This document shows, in pieces, positions 41,880 through 51,074 of a stretch of 58,332 nucleotides of DNA (position 1 is the first letter of the stretch; the number at the start of each line of letters is the position of its first letter). A model generated the notes under the pieces. The model searched no databases and had not been told where the DNA came from. It saw only the letters and a program-made list of their open reading frames with translations. The stretch covers positions 1 through 58,332 of the forward strand of contig JUEF01000019.1 in assembly GCA_000802045.1 (NCBI GenBank), given 5' to 3'. Source of the stretch: Peptococcaceae bacterium BICA1-8 (GTDB lineage: Bacteria > Bacillota > Peptococcia > Peptococcales > BICA1-8). The position numbers and the translations under genes are program-made.

Positions 41880-42743
41880 TCACGGACGGTAATTAACTGG
41901 TGTAAATAAATTTTTACCGTATTTTTTCTTGCCAAAAGCATGAATGATTGCCTGGCCTTCTCCTTCGGATATAAAGTTTACAAAGGCCTCAGCTGCTTTG
42001 AAGCGAATATTTGGGTATTTTTCAGGGCTAACTGCGATAGCACCATAAGGGTTAAAAAGTAATTTGTCACCCTGGACCACTACATGTAAACTGGAAGCTT
42101 TATTTTTAAAGCTCAAAAATGTAGCTTCATCAGTAAGGGTATATGCATTGATTTCTATTGCCATCATCAATGTATCGCCCATCCCTTGACCTGATTCTAT
42201 ATACCAGGATCCAGCTGGGGTCACCTCTGCTGCTTTCCAAATACTTAATTCTTTACTATGGGTTCCAGATTTGTCTGCGCGGGATATAAACTTACTGTTT
42301 GTATCCGCTAGCTTCTTTAATGCAGCTACAGCATCGGTCATTCCGGAAATACCTGCAGGGTCAGCTTTAGGTCCTACTATTAAAAACTGATTATACATTA
42401 CATCTTTACGAACCTTACCCCAGCCTTCTGCCATAAACTGATCTTCAGCGGCAGGGGAGTGTACTAGCAAGGCATCGGCATCACCCTTCTTACCCATTTC
42501 CATTGCCTGACCACTGCCCACCGCGATAACTTTAACTTCAGTATTGTATTCCTTTTCAAAAGCAGGGATAAGTATATCCAGTAAGCCTGAATCCTGTGTG
42601 CTGGTGGTTGTAGCTAAAACAAGGGATTCTTCTACAGCAGGTGTTTCTTTTGAAGGGGATGGGTTCTTTGTACATGCATTTATGCTAATGACTGACAAGA
42701 CTATAAGTAATAATAAAATAACTCTTGACAGTTTATTATTCAT
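41880..42743 (-). CDS. tupA: tungstate ABC transporter substrate-binding lipoprotein
   Basis: 287-aa exported lipoprotein with lipobox cysteine at residue 24 (SVISINAC). The motif LATTTSTQDSGLLDILIPAF is characteristic of TupA/WtpA-like oxyanion binders, with ISRADKSGTHSKELSIW as the second ligand loop. It captures tungstate for the permease and ATPase genes upstream in the operon (tupB-tupC-tupA order). Molybdate binding cannot be excluded, but this family is selective for tungstate. Confidence 0.9.
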   Translation of the reverse strand: MNNKLSRVILLLLIVLSVISINACTKNPSPSKETPAVEESLVLATTTSTQDSGLLDILIPAFEKEYNTEVKVIAVGSGQAMEMGKKGDADALLVHSPAAEDQFMAEGWGKVRKDVMYNQFLIVGPKADPAGISGMTDAVAALKKLADTNSKFISRADKSGTHSKELSIWKAAEVTPAGSWYIESGQGMGDTLMMAIEINAYTLTDEATFLSFKNKASSLHVVVQGDKLLFNPYGAIAVSPEKYPNIRFKAAEAFVNFISEGEGQAIIHAFGKKKYGKNLFTPVNYRP

Positions 42744-42773
42744 TCTATTTACTCCTATATTTTAGTTTAAATT

Positions 42774-43502
42774 TTAATAAACCATAGTTCCGTCTAAAAA
42801 GCCTTTAGTTCTTTCATCTTGGGGATTATTGAAAAAGTCCGGTGTATTATTTTTTTCAATAACTTTCCCGTCCAAAAGAAGCAGGGTTTCGTCAGACAGA
42901 CGCTTGGCTTGAAAAAAATTGTGGGTTACTATAATCACGGTCATACCATATTCTCTTTGGGAAAAACGAATAATGTCTTCAATAATATTTACATTATTAG
43001 GATCAAGATTAGATGTTGGCTCATCTAAAAGAAGGAGTTTTGGCCGCAAAACCAGGGCCCGTGCAATGGCTACTCTTTGACTTTCTCCACCTGATAGCTT
43101 GTAGGCTGGACTTTTTGAAAAATGAGACAACCCGACAACACTAAGCATTTCTTCTGATAACTTTTTAATTTCGCCTGTAGATTTTCCTCTGAGTTTGAGA
43201 CCGTACGCAACATTCTCCAGGACAGTTGCTCTAAACATATGGGGTTTCTGAAAGACCATACACATTTGTCTGACTATATCTAGCCGTCTACCAGCGGTAT
43301 TTACTTCTTGACCTAAGAATTTTAAACTACCATGGTCCGGTCTTTCCAGTAGATTTAATAGCCTTAACAAGGTGCTTTTCCCTGCTCCATTAGGGCCTAA
43401 AACGGCATAAATTTTGTTTTTATTAATATTAAGCTTCTTAACGTTTACAATAGTTCTATCTCCGTATTTTTTAACCACGCCATCTAACTCATACAAGCAC
43501 AT
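42774..43502 (-). CDS. tupC: tungstate ABC transporter ATP-binding protein
   Basis: 242-aa ABC ATPase: Walker A LGPNGAGKSTLLRLL, Q loop MVFQKPHMF, signature KLSGGESQRVAIARAL, Walker B LLLLDEPTSNLD and the H loop VTHN. Gene lies between the permease and binding protein and starts 12 nt after tupB. Energises oxyanion uptake at the cytoplasmic membrane face. Confidence 0.93.
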   Translation of the reverse strand: MCLYELDGVVKKYGDRTIVNVKKLNINKNKIYAVLGPNGAGKSTLLRLLNLLERPDHGSLKFLGQEVNTAGRRLDIVRQMCMVFQKPHMFRATVLENVAYGLKLRGKSTGEIKKLSEEMLSVVGLSHFSKSPAYKLSGGESQRVAIARALVLRPKLLLLDEPTSNLDPNNVNIIEDIIRFSQREYGMTVIIVTHNFFQAKRLSDETLLLLDGKVIEKNNTPDFFNNPQDERTKGFLDGTMVY

Positions 43503-43514
43503 TTTATGAACACC

Positions 43515-44189
43515 TCACGTTTTGGAAAATTGGTCATTATTCATTAGTACTAAAGTGCTTACAGCAAATGAGATAATTAGAAGTATAAGGCCTAGAGCAA
43601 TGCCCATGGCAAAGTTGCCTTGCCTAGTTTCCATTACGATAGAGGTAGTTAAAACTCTTGTTGTATACCTGATATTTCCGCCAACAAGCATTACAGCTCC
43701 AACCTCTGCAAATGCTCGTCCAAACCCTGTCATGATGCTAGCGATTATATTTGTTCTTGCCTCTTTAATAACCGTAAAATATGCCTGCATTTGATTTGCA
43801 CCTAAGGATAATGCATGGTCGTAGATAATTCCTTCTTTTCCTGCAATGGCGGCAACAACTAGCCCTGTGATAATGGGGGTTACTAAGAGAGTTTGAGCTA
43901 TTATCATAATTGTTGGAGTAAAAAGGAGCTCTAAATTCCCTAGGGGTCCACTACGGGAAAATATAAGGTACACTATCAACCCAGCTAATACAGGAGGAAG
44001 TGCCATTAGCGTATAAACTATTCTCAAAATTAACCTCCTGCCTAGGAAGTCTTTCAAACCAATTATCGTACCAAGAGGAAGGGCAATAAGTGTACTAAAT
44101 AAGGTTGCTGTTCCTGAAACAATAAGTGATAGTCGAACTATAGTCAAAATTTCCTCTTTATATTCGACTATGCTATGCCATATGTCCAT
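43515..44189 (-). CDS. tupB: tungstate ABC transporter permease
   Basis: 224-aa membrane protein with about five to six helices (IVRLSLIVSGTATLFSTLIA; LILRIVYTLMALPPVLAGLI; IMIIAQTLLVTPIITGLVVA) and the EAA-like coupling loop DHALSLGANQMQAYFTVIKEA. GGAGGT precedes ATG 44189. First gene of the operon, behind a leader with a terminator and riboswitch-like structure. Confidence 0.92.
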   Translation of the reverse strand: MDIWHSIVEYKEEILTIVRLSLIVSGTATLFSTLIALPLGTIIGLKDFLGRRLILRIVYTLMALPPVLAGLIVYLIFSRSGPLGNLELLFTPTIMIIAQTLLVTPIITGLVVAAIAGKEGIIYDHALSLGANQMQAYFTVIKEARTNIIASIMTGFGRAFAEVGAVMLVGGNIRYTTRVLTTSIVMETRQGNFAMGIALGLILLIISFAVSTLVLMNNDQFSKT

Positions 44190-44210
44190 ACGCTACCTCC
44201 AAAATTATAA

Positions 44211-44249
44211 GCAAAATAAAAAGACTAAACATGGAAAAGGTTTAGTCTA
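44211..44249 (-). terminator. leader terminator (expression platform) before tupB
   Basis: On the reverse strand AGACTAAAC/GTTTAGTCT forms a stem followed by TTTTTATTTT, placed between the putative aptamer and the tupB ribosome site. It would stop transcription when the upstream RNA folds in the ligand-bound form. Confidence 0.8.
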
Positions 44250-44261
44250 TGCTAAATAATA

Positions 44262-44370
44262 GCACGTATTAGCCCTCCTTTCCAATAGGGAGGCACAAAA
44301 GTTTCCTTTCGAACCCATTGACCTGACACCATATCCAAAGACTTAGGTAGTAGGCTCGGTGAGCAAATTA
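44262..44370 (-). promoter_or_regulatory. probable Moco/Tuco riboswitch aptamer
   Basis: The leader RNA contains CACCGAGCC, then GTGTCAGGTCAATGGGTTCG, AAAGGAAACTTTTG, GCCTCCC-TATTGGAAA-GGAGGGC and TAATACG. These blocks and their order match my memory of the molybdenum-cofactor (MOCO) RNA motif, whose variants respond to tungsten cofactor. Location upstream of tungstate uptake genes and a terminator supports this. A covariance-model search is needed for certainty. Confidence 0.7.
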
Positions 44371-44389
44371 TTGAATTGTACTTTTTTTA

Positions 44390-44413
44390 TTCAACATAAT
44401 AGTGTTAATTCCT
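44390..44413. promoter_or_regulatory. dyad shared with the cheB-cheR fusion promoter region
   Basis: Minus-strand TTAACA-CTATTA-TGTTGAA within a 24-bp block that matches 39496-39519 at 22 positions. It precedes the riboswitch and could be the binding site of a common regulator or part of the promoter. Confidence 0.4.
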
Positions 44414-44544
44414 TTTTTATATTGAGAAAAGTAATGACTGTTGGAGTAAAAATAAATATAATATAAATATATACATGATGGTATAATTTGGTATTAAAAT
44501 AAACGGTAAAGTAAAAAGGGAATTTATTAGGATGGGGTGTTTTT

Positions 44545-45341
44545 ATGCCGGCAGCCGATAAATTATTAGGAAATGGACCATATCCAGATAGCTTTAAGCA
44601 AAAAGTAGATGTGTTTCTTTCTTCTGAGTTTGCTATCTTAAAAACTAAAAGTCCTTTGTCTTTTATAAGTGGGAAGCATGTCCACGACAGCTTTGAATTT
44701 ATTATCCCCTCCAATAGTATGGATAATCATAGATTAGAGGGTAAAGATTACTATATACCAGCGAATAGACTGTTCCCCATAAATTCAGGGCAATTTCACG
44801 GACCAGGAAAGCCAATGTATAATATTTCCCTCCTAGGGGTTAATATAGCCAGAGATATTATAAACGAAGCTGTATATCAATTTTTGGGCGAAGCGAAGTA
44901 TACTTTAAATATGAGAGTAATTATGTTGATAATAACTTCGTGAATTTATTAAATTCATGTATCGAGGAATTTACAAATAAACAGGCAGGTTATGAGTTTA
45001 TTTTAGAAAGTCTACGGAGACAAATAATAATATATTTATTACGTAATATAAAGCATGACCTGACTCCTTCAAGAGCTAGTGATGTCAAAAAACATGTTTA
45101 TGTGTTTTCTTTAATATCAAAAGTAAATGCTACACCTATAGGGAGCTTAACCAATGGCGATGGGACTTACGAAATAAAAGATCTCCTTCCAGGCATCTAT
45201 AAGCTGGAATTTGCTCCGGAAAAACTAATAACAGGGGAAAGCCTCTCCGAATGGCATGATGATAAGGGAACCTGGCGGGAAGCAGAACAAATAGTTGTAA
45301 CACCAGGAAATGTGAGTATTTGTAATGCAGTATTGGAGTGA
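44545..45341 (+). pseudogene. broken AraC-type regulator fused to a surface-protein fragment
   Basis: The first frame (44545-44943) is the cupin-like N-terminal part of an AraC-family regulator (SGKHVHDSFEFIIPS; NSGQFHGPGKPMYN). A one-base shift near 44913 ends it early; the correct continuation SNYVDNNFVNLLNSCIEEF runs into the second frame (to 45341). That frame then changes without warning to a carboxypeptidase-regulatory/CNA-B-like segment (IGSLTNGDGTYEIKDLLPGI, then YKLEFAPEKL), and the AraC DNA-binding domain is missing. So this is a chimeric relic left by rearrangement. No intact product is expected. Confidence 0.65.
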
Positions 45342-45368
45342 AGAGCCGTAACTTGGATTGGATAAAAA

Positions 45369-45402
45369 CAAAAGCCATCATGGGTCACCATGATGGCTTT
45401 TG
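45369..45402. terminator. bidirectional terminator
   Basis: Stem AAAAGCCATCATGG with complement CCATGATGGCTTTT, separating the relic from the SLH gene. Confidence 0.8.
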
Positions 45403-45443
45403 ATGTGCGCTGAAAACGGTTATTGTTGAGACTTCCGGTTGAC

Positions 45444-45473
45444 GCTCATTATAATATGGGGGGAAAGTAAAAA
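45444..45473 (+). promoter_or_regulatory. sigma-A-like promoter of the SLH gene
   Basis: TTGAGA, an 18-bp spacer and TATAAT lie about 140 bp before the GTG start at 45608. The intervening leader is AT-rich with no clear structure. Confidence 0.5.
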
Positions 45474-45607
45474 AATTGTCATATTTTTATGCAATAGAAG
45501 GATTTATTGCATAAATAGCAAAAAGATATAAATAATGCAAAATTATAACAAATATATTTTATATGCAAGAAAATCCGGCATATTTTTTAGATCGGAGGGC
45601 AGGGATA

Positions 45608-48541
45608 GTGAATAATAAGCTAATCATTGGATTAACTTTTGCTTTCTTGTTTATTTTGTGTTTTACTCCTGCTTTAGTACATGGTACAGAGGACACTGAA
45701 GTTAGTGTTCTTGACGCACCGGAAATTAGTTTAATAAGTGGGGGAGAGCCTTATTTGCCAGGTAGCTGGACAAATAAAGAAGTGCTGGTTAGCTTAAGTG
45801 TTGGAGCTGATAGTTTACCGGGTTTAACTTGTCAATATAAAATTATCAGTGAAGGCGATTGGATAAGCAATGATAGGGTCTGGATTAACAAAGAAGGAAC
45901 TACTAATTTGTATTACAGGACAATAGATGAGGCAGAAAACGCCTCAGAGGAAAAAATGGTGGAAATTAAGTTAGATACTTCATCCCCCGAGCCCTTTTCC
46001 ATAGAAGTTGTTATGGGTACAACACAGGCAACTGTTTCAGGAAGTACAACTGATGATTTATCAGGGCTATTGCCGGCACCTTATAAATTTTATTATTACC
46101 CCGCTGGTTGGACCACTTACAAAGTAGAGAGTTCACATACCTTTACAGGTTTAAATCCAAACACTTTATATAATACGTTTCAAATGATGGCCGTGGACAA
46201 TCTATTTTACTCAACAAAATCAAATTCCCTTTCTAAATATACTTTAGCAGAGGTGCCAAGTATAAATTTAATATCAGCTACTGATGATGCAATAAGTGGA
46301 ACTATTGTAAGTAATGGAAACCCAAGCGGTACAGATTACTATCTGCAATATTCAAGCGATAATAGTTTCTCAACAGAAATTGAGACATTAGGATGGTCAA
46401 CTAGTACAGACTTTACTGTTGCGCATATAGATTCAAGTAAAAGATATTACTTTAGAGTAAAAGCCCGAAATAAATCTGGGGTAGAAACAAGCTGGTCAAG
46501 TAAAGCTACTATACCGGTAGAACCTACAGAGCTACAGCTTTCAGCAGATTCAGAAACTGCTATTACTTTTTCCTGGAGCAACAATAATAACACAGAGGAT
46601 ACATTTTATTATCCCCAGTATAGAAAAGTGGGAGCAACTGAATGGCTTAATGCAGTAAGTGATACAATGGAAACTTATATCCAGGTGATAGGTTTAGATT
46701 CCAATACGGATTATGAATTAAGAGTAAAAGCAGGGAATGGGGATATTATTACAACTGATTATTCAACCACAATCACGGGCTATACCTTAGCTTATAATCC
46801 TTTAGGCTTAGAGACTGCAGATAAGGATAATACCTCTTTAACATTTAATATAAATAATAATCACGAGAATGAAACAGCACCAGAACTTAAAATTATAATA
46901 TTACTTAAGGATGGGGAGTGGCCTCACGATATTAAAGGTTTTTCGGAGTTTAACTCAGTACTAGAAAACAGAAACATTTCAGGTCTAGATTTAGGAACAG
47001 AATATGAAGGATGGGTAATAACCCGTAATGGGGATGAGGTAGAAAACCCTGCTGTTAAAATGCTAGATAGCATTTATACTAATAGATTACCGGAAGTCAG
47101 CTTAAGCGGGGAAAGTGGACAACGATACGTTGTGGGAGTGGGTCAAATTAATATAAGCTGGGATTCTTCTGATGCAGATGGTGATGACTTAATTCACACT
47201 ATTCAAGTAGGCACCACCAGTGGCCTAGCGGATAAGTTTAATAGTATACCTAGTGGTGGAGAAGAAGCAAAAAGTGAAACTATAGATATTAAAAGCAGTG
47301 TAGACTGGCCAGTGGGAACATATTATTGGCGCGTAATTGTTAATGATGGTCATGAGAATGTTTTATCTGAAGAGAGAAGCTTTGAAATAATTAAAAGGTC
47401 TAGAAACACAGGAAATAGTAGTAGCTTTCAGGAGCAGTCGGCCCAAAAAATGAACAGCAGTAAAATATATAAAATTGCAGATAATGAATATACACTTGAA
47501 CAAATACTGGAAGTTATTGATCCTACCAAAGAATTTAGGGTGAAGATAGATGGGAATTTCGAGGAAAACCAAGTAGAAATAGAGGCGGAATTGCTAGAGA
47601 TATTACGGGAGCAAGATATCACTATCATACTTGTAACTAATAAAATAAGATTAAGTCTACCTACAGCTGCTATTCCACTAAGAGAAGTAGGGAGTACTAA
47701 CATAATAATTAGTATTAAAGAAGAGGCAGCTAACAACGAAAATATAGTGGGGACCTATTACTCCGTGATACCTAGAGCAAACCTTTTTACCATTGGGATT
47801 CAAAGAAAAACAGAAACAGGAACCCAGCAAATATGGAACTTGAAAAAGGATATTGTTGTACAGATAAATTTAAATCATAATATGCTAAATTTTTTAGGAA
47901 ATCAGAAAAAACTAAACATCTATAAGCTTAATAAAAGTAGTAATGTTTGGGAATATGTGCGAAATAGAGTTGACTTATTAAATAAAAATATTTCTTTTTC
48001 TACAAGCACCATAGGAACCTTTAGAATCATGGAGCATAATAAAACTTTTGCTGATATAAAAGGGCACTGGTCACAAGCTGATGTAGAATTAATGGCAAGC
48101 AAGTATTTTGTTAAAGAGGTGATAGATAATCAGTTTAATCCCGATGATTACATATCCCGTGCTGAATTTTTTTCAATATTAGATCATGTTATGGATATAA
48201 CTGTAGAGGCAGATTTCCTATCAGGCATTAGCATAAGTGATGTGGAATATGGACCAAATGACCCAATAACTAGAGAACTAGTGGCAGCGATGTTAGTAAG
48301 GATTTTAGAATTAAGAGGCCAAGCGGTAAAGTTAAAAGCTAACGAGCCCGAGAAACTTCTAGAATACTTTAGTGATAAAAATAATATTAGCAGTTGGGTT
48401 CGAGAGGATATTGTAAAGGCTATTAAGCTAGGCATCATTATAGGTACGGATGTAAACATGCTAAATCCGCAAGCTTATGCAAGCAGAGCTCAGTGTGCTG
48501 TAATGATATGGCGTTTTATAGAGATCTTAAATTTAATATAA
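45608..48541 (+). CDS. secreted FN3/SLH-domain surface protein
   Basis: 977-aa exported protein. GTG 45608 follows GGAGG and gives a clean signal peptide (NNKLIIGLTFAFLFILCFTP, cut after VHG). Ig/FN3-like modules fill residues about 40-610 (SGTTDYYLQY-type strands; WSSKATIPVEPTELQLSADS; DSNTDYELRVKAG), a beta-rich middle follows, and two or three S-layer-homology repeats close the protein (FADIKGHWSQADVELMASKY; YFSDKNNISSWVREDIVKAI). SLH repeats bind pyruvylated wall polymer, so it sits on the cell surface. Substrate or role unknown; it stands alone as a transcription unit. Confidence 0.88.
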   Translation: MNNKLIIGLTFAFLFILCFTPALVHGTEDTEVSVLDAPEISLISGGEPYLPGSWTNKEVLVSLSVGADSLPGLTCQYKIISEGDWISNDRVWINKEGTTNLYYRTIDEAENASEEKMVEIKLDTSSPEPFSIEVVMGTTQATVSGSTTDDLSGLLPAPYKFYYYPAGWTTYKVESSHTFTGLNPNTLYNTFQMMAVDNLFYSTKSNSLSKYTLAEVPSINLISATDDAISGTIVSNGNPSGTDYYLQYSSDNSFSTEIETLGWSTSTDFTVAHIDSSKRYYFRVKARNKSGVETSWSSKATIPVEPTELQLSADSETAITFSWSNNNNTEDTFYYPQYRKVGATEWLNAVSDTMETYIQVIGLDSNTDYELRVKAGNGDIITTDYSTTITGYTLAYNPLGLETADKDNTSLTFNINNNHENETAPELKIIILLKDGEWPHDIKGFSEFNSVLENRNISGLDLGTEYEGWVITRNGDEVENPAVKMLDSIYTNRLPEVSLSGESGQRYVVGVGQINISWDSSDADGDDLIHTIQVGTTSGLADKFNSIPSGGEEAKSETIDIKSSVDWPVGTYYWRVIVNDGHENVLSEERSFEIIKRSRNTGNSSSFQEQSAQKMNSSKIYKIADNEYTLEQILEVIDPTKEFRVKIDGNFEENQVEIEAELLEILREQDITIILVTNKIRLSLPTAAIPLREVGSTNIIISIKEEAANNENIVGTYYSVIPRANLFTIGIQRKTETGTQQIWNLKKDIVVQINLNHNMLNFLGNQKKLNIYKLNKSSNVWEYVRNRVDLLNKNISFSTSTIGTFRIMEHNKTFADIKGHWSQADVELMASKYFVKEVIDNQFNPDDYISRAEFFSILDHVMDITVEADFLSGISISDVEYGPNDPITRELVAAMLVRILELRGQAVKLKANEPEKLLEYFSDKNNISSWVREDIVKAIKLGIIIGTDVNMLNPQAYASRAQCAVMIWRFIEILNLI

Positions 48542-48680
48542 TCTATAAAATTTAAGATTAAGATTAGAGATTTCGCTTTACTGGAAGCTTAGCCCTTATC
48601 TTAGTAAATCTTTTTAATTAAGTGTTTATCCGTGTGCCCCGGAGGGGCCCGTGGTTAAAGAAAAGACTTTGTATTTACAA

Positions 48681-49574
48681 TCATATAAATGAGCTAAGAA
48701 GTATACCCAGGCCAAAGAATAATCCAAAATGAGTATTGGTATCTGCCGTTAGTTTCATGGCGGGCATCATCTCGATAGGATGCTTTTTACCTTTAAAGTT
48801 TATTACCGCCTGGTATGCTTTAGGAATACTTATAAAGGCTAATAAAGACAACAAAGGTAAATAATCTACTATTACCAAAAAAATAATCCAAAGATAGCTA
48901 AAGATAAACATACCAGCGAGAACTTTAATAGCCATTTCTTTTCCTACTAATATGGCTAGAGTTTTTCGCCCTTTTTCTTTATCTTGATCTAAGTCCCTTA
49001 TATTATTAGCCATTAAGATAGCGCCAATCAAAATGGCGATTGGTACCGAGACTAGGAAGCTTTGAATAGTAATATATCCAGTGTGGATGTAAAAGGAAAT
49101 AAGAATTATTACAACACCCATAAATAACCCTGCAAAAAATTCGCCAAAAGGTGTATAGGCAATAGGATAAGGACCACCTGTATAGAGGTACCCCACAGCC
49201 ATAGACACTACGCCTATCACTGCAATCCACCAGGTTGTCTTAATACAGATGTATGCGCCTAGAAGGGCGGAGATGAAGTATAAAAGCAGGGCTAAGAAAA
49301 GCACTGTTTGGGGACTTACGCCTTCCCTGACTATAGCACCACCTATACCTACCGAGTCCTTTGTATCTAAACCTCTACGGTAATCATAATACTCGTTAAA
49401 TATATTTGTAGCGATTTGGATTAGCATAGAGGCGGTCATCATTGCTATTAAAAGGGGATAATTTAAAGAAACATCCTGTAAGGAAAGGGCTGAACCTACA
49501 AACACAGGAATAAAAGAAGCAGTTAAGGTATGGGGGCGAGTAAGCCTCCACCATATTTTCCAGTGGGTTTTCAT
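48681..49574 (-). CDS. menA: 1,4-dihydroxy-2-naphthoate polyprenyltransferase (MenA/UbiA family)
   Basis: 297-aa membrane enzyme joining the polyprenyl chain to the menaquinone head group. Start ATG 49574 has GGAG 9 nt upstream. Two Asp-rich Mg-diphosphate sites are visible: NEYYDYRRGLDTKD and NNIRDLDQDKEKGRKTLA, with about eight helices and TRPHTLTASFIPV at the N-terminus. It implies menaquinone-based electron transport. No other men or mqn gene is next to it. Confidence 0.9.
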   Translation of the reverse strand: MKTHWKIWWRLTRPHTLTASFIPVFVGSALSLQDVSLNYPLLIAMMTASMLIQIATNIFNEYYDYRRGLDTKDSVGIGGAIVREGVSPQTVLFLALLLYFISALLGAYICIKTTWWIAVIGVVSMAVGYLYTGGPYPIAYTPFGEFFAGLFMGVVIILISFYIHTGYITIQSFLVSVPIAILIGAILMANNIRDLDQDKEKGRKTLAILVGKEMAIKVLAGMFIFSYLWIIFLVIVDYLPLLSLLAFISIPKAYQAVINFKGKKHPIEMMPAMKLTADTNTHFGLFFGLGILLSSFI

Positions 49575-50091
49575 AATCATTACTCCTTTCAATAGGTCAG
49601 GGGACACACCTCGTTTTGGGATTCATCTTAGGCCGAGGAATGTCCCCAACGAATGTCAGGGGACACACCGCCTACAGGAGGCAGGATGCAGGAGACAAGA
49701 TGCAGGAAAAAAATAATGCCTCTTGCTTCTTGCTTTATGTTTCTTGATTGAGGAATGTCCCCAACGAATGTCAGGGGACACACGGAATTCTTAGGGCACT
49801 GAAAAAAGCCAAACAAAATGGCAAAGCTTTAAGGGTGTCATCCTGAGCGACAGCGAAGGATCTTGCATAGCGAATAAGCTGAAGATCCTTCGCTGTCGCT
49901 CAGGATGACATAGCAACATGCAGTTGCTTTCATAGAAATGAAAGGAATCTGAACTTTTTCATTAAATCTCGTGATGTCCCTAACAAAATAAGTTTAATGA
50001 AAACATTTGGAAGTGTCAATTTAATTGCTAAAGTAGTGATAATGTGATATTTTTTTATTTGAATTCAAATTTAAGTTAGGAGTTGATTTAG
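49575..50091. repeat. repeat-rich intergenic region (REP-like elements)
   Basis: No gene. A 34-bp unit (GAGGAATGTCCCCAACG, then AATGTCAGGGGACACAC) occurs twice, at 49635-49668 and 49750-49783, and a partial copy GTCAGGGGACACACCTCG lies at 49596-49613; each can fold via TGTCCCC/GGGGACA. The spacer between copies has GCAGGATGCAGGAGACAAGATGCAG. A separate 29-bp perfect inverted repeat lies at 49836-49864 and 49882-49910. The promoter of the following gene must lie in the last 100 bp. Confidence 0.8.
49836..49910. repeat. 29-bp perfect inverted repeat of the widespread TCATCCTGAGCGA type
   Basis: Arms 49836-49864 and 49882-49910 are exact complements with a 17-nt loop; the core TCATCCTGAGCGACAGCGAA resembles a repeat scattered in many bacterial genomes. 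It may act as a transcript end or be a miniature element. Confidence 0.8.
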
Positions 50092-51057
50092 GTGAAGAAT
50101 TATTTTAGGATCATTGCGCTTATTTTATTATTTTTATTAATTATAACGGGTTGTAATCTTGGAAAAAAGACTGACGAAGCTGAAAAGGTTCTGAAAATTG
50201 GTATTCTGCTCATTGATGATTCTTTACCATTTTTTGTTGCGGAACAAGAAAGTCTCTTTGAGAAAAACAATGTACAGGTGGAATTAATACCCTTTAGTAG
50301 TGCTCGAGATAAGGATGTAGCTTTAGAAACTGGAGAAATTGATGGGGTCCTAACAGATATTGTCGTAGCAGCCCTTTTAAAAAAAGGTGGTACTGAGGTC
50401 AAAATCACAGCCTTCGCTTTAGGAGCCACCCCCGAGGAAGGGAGATTTGTTCTTCTCGCTTCTCCACAGAGCAATATTTCCAGACCAGAAGATTTAAAAA
50501 ATGTACCTATTGCAATATCCAATAATACAATTATTCATTATCTGGCAGAAAAGATGCCGCTAGAGGCAGGGTTAAACAAGGAGGACATAAAAACTCAAAG
50601 CATTCCAGATTTAAAGCTTCGCTTAGAGGCACTTATTGAGGGCAAGGATGTTCCGGCGGCTATTTTACCTGACCCCTTAGCGACACTAGCCGAGCGGATG
50701 GGTGCAAAGGCTTTAATTGATGATACTAAGCTTTCTTCAAATATGTCTCAATCAGTGATAATTTTTCGAGAGGAAGTCATAAAAAACAATAAGGACAAGG
50801 TTCTTTCTTTACTACAAGCCTTTGAGGCTGCGGGGAAAGAGATAAATAAAAACCCGGATAAATATAAAGAACTACGCATGGAAAAAACCAGGGTGCCTGA
50901 ACCCTTAAGGGAAAGCTATCCTTCACCTACCTATTCACCTTTAGCAGTCCCCGACACTCAGATGGTAGAGAACATTATGCAGTGGATGGTAGATAAGAAG
51001 CTATTAGACAAACCATATAACTATGAAGAAATGGTGGATAAATCATTTACTAACTAG
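50092..51057 (+). CDS. NitT/TauT-type ABC transporter substrate-binding lipoprotein
   Basis: 321-aa lipoprotein, GTG start with GGAG 9 nt upstream. Signal and lipobox (LLIITGC, Cys21), then the SsuA/NMT1-like fold (LKIGILLIDDSLPFFVAEQE; ETGEIDGVLTDIVVAALL). Ligand unknown: the family includes binders of sulfonates, nitrate, thiamine precursors and riboflavin. First gene of a three-gene transporter operon; no metabolic gene is in the operon to narrow the substrate. Confidence 0.85.
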   Translation: MKNYFRIIALILLFLLIITGCNLGKKTDEAEKVLKIGILLIDDSLPFFVAEQESLFEKNNVQVELIPFSSARDKDVALETGEIDGVLTDIVVAALLKKGGTEVKITAFALGATPEEGRFVLLASPQSNISRPEDLKNVPIAISNNTIIHYLAEKMPLEAGLNKEDIKTQSIPDLKLRLEALIEGKDVPAAILPDPLATLAERMGAKALIDDTKLSSNMSQSVIIFREEVIKNNKDKVLSLLQAFEAAGKEINKNPDKYKELRMEKTRVPEPLRESYPSPTYSPLAVPDTQMVENIMQWMVDKKLLDKPYNYEEMVDKSFTN

Positions 51058-51074
51058 GCAAAGAGGTATTTTGA

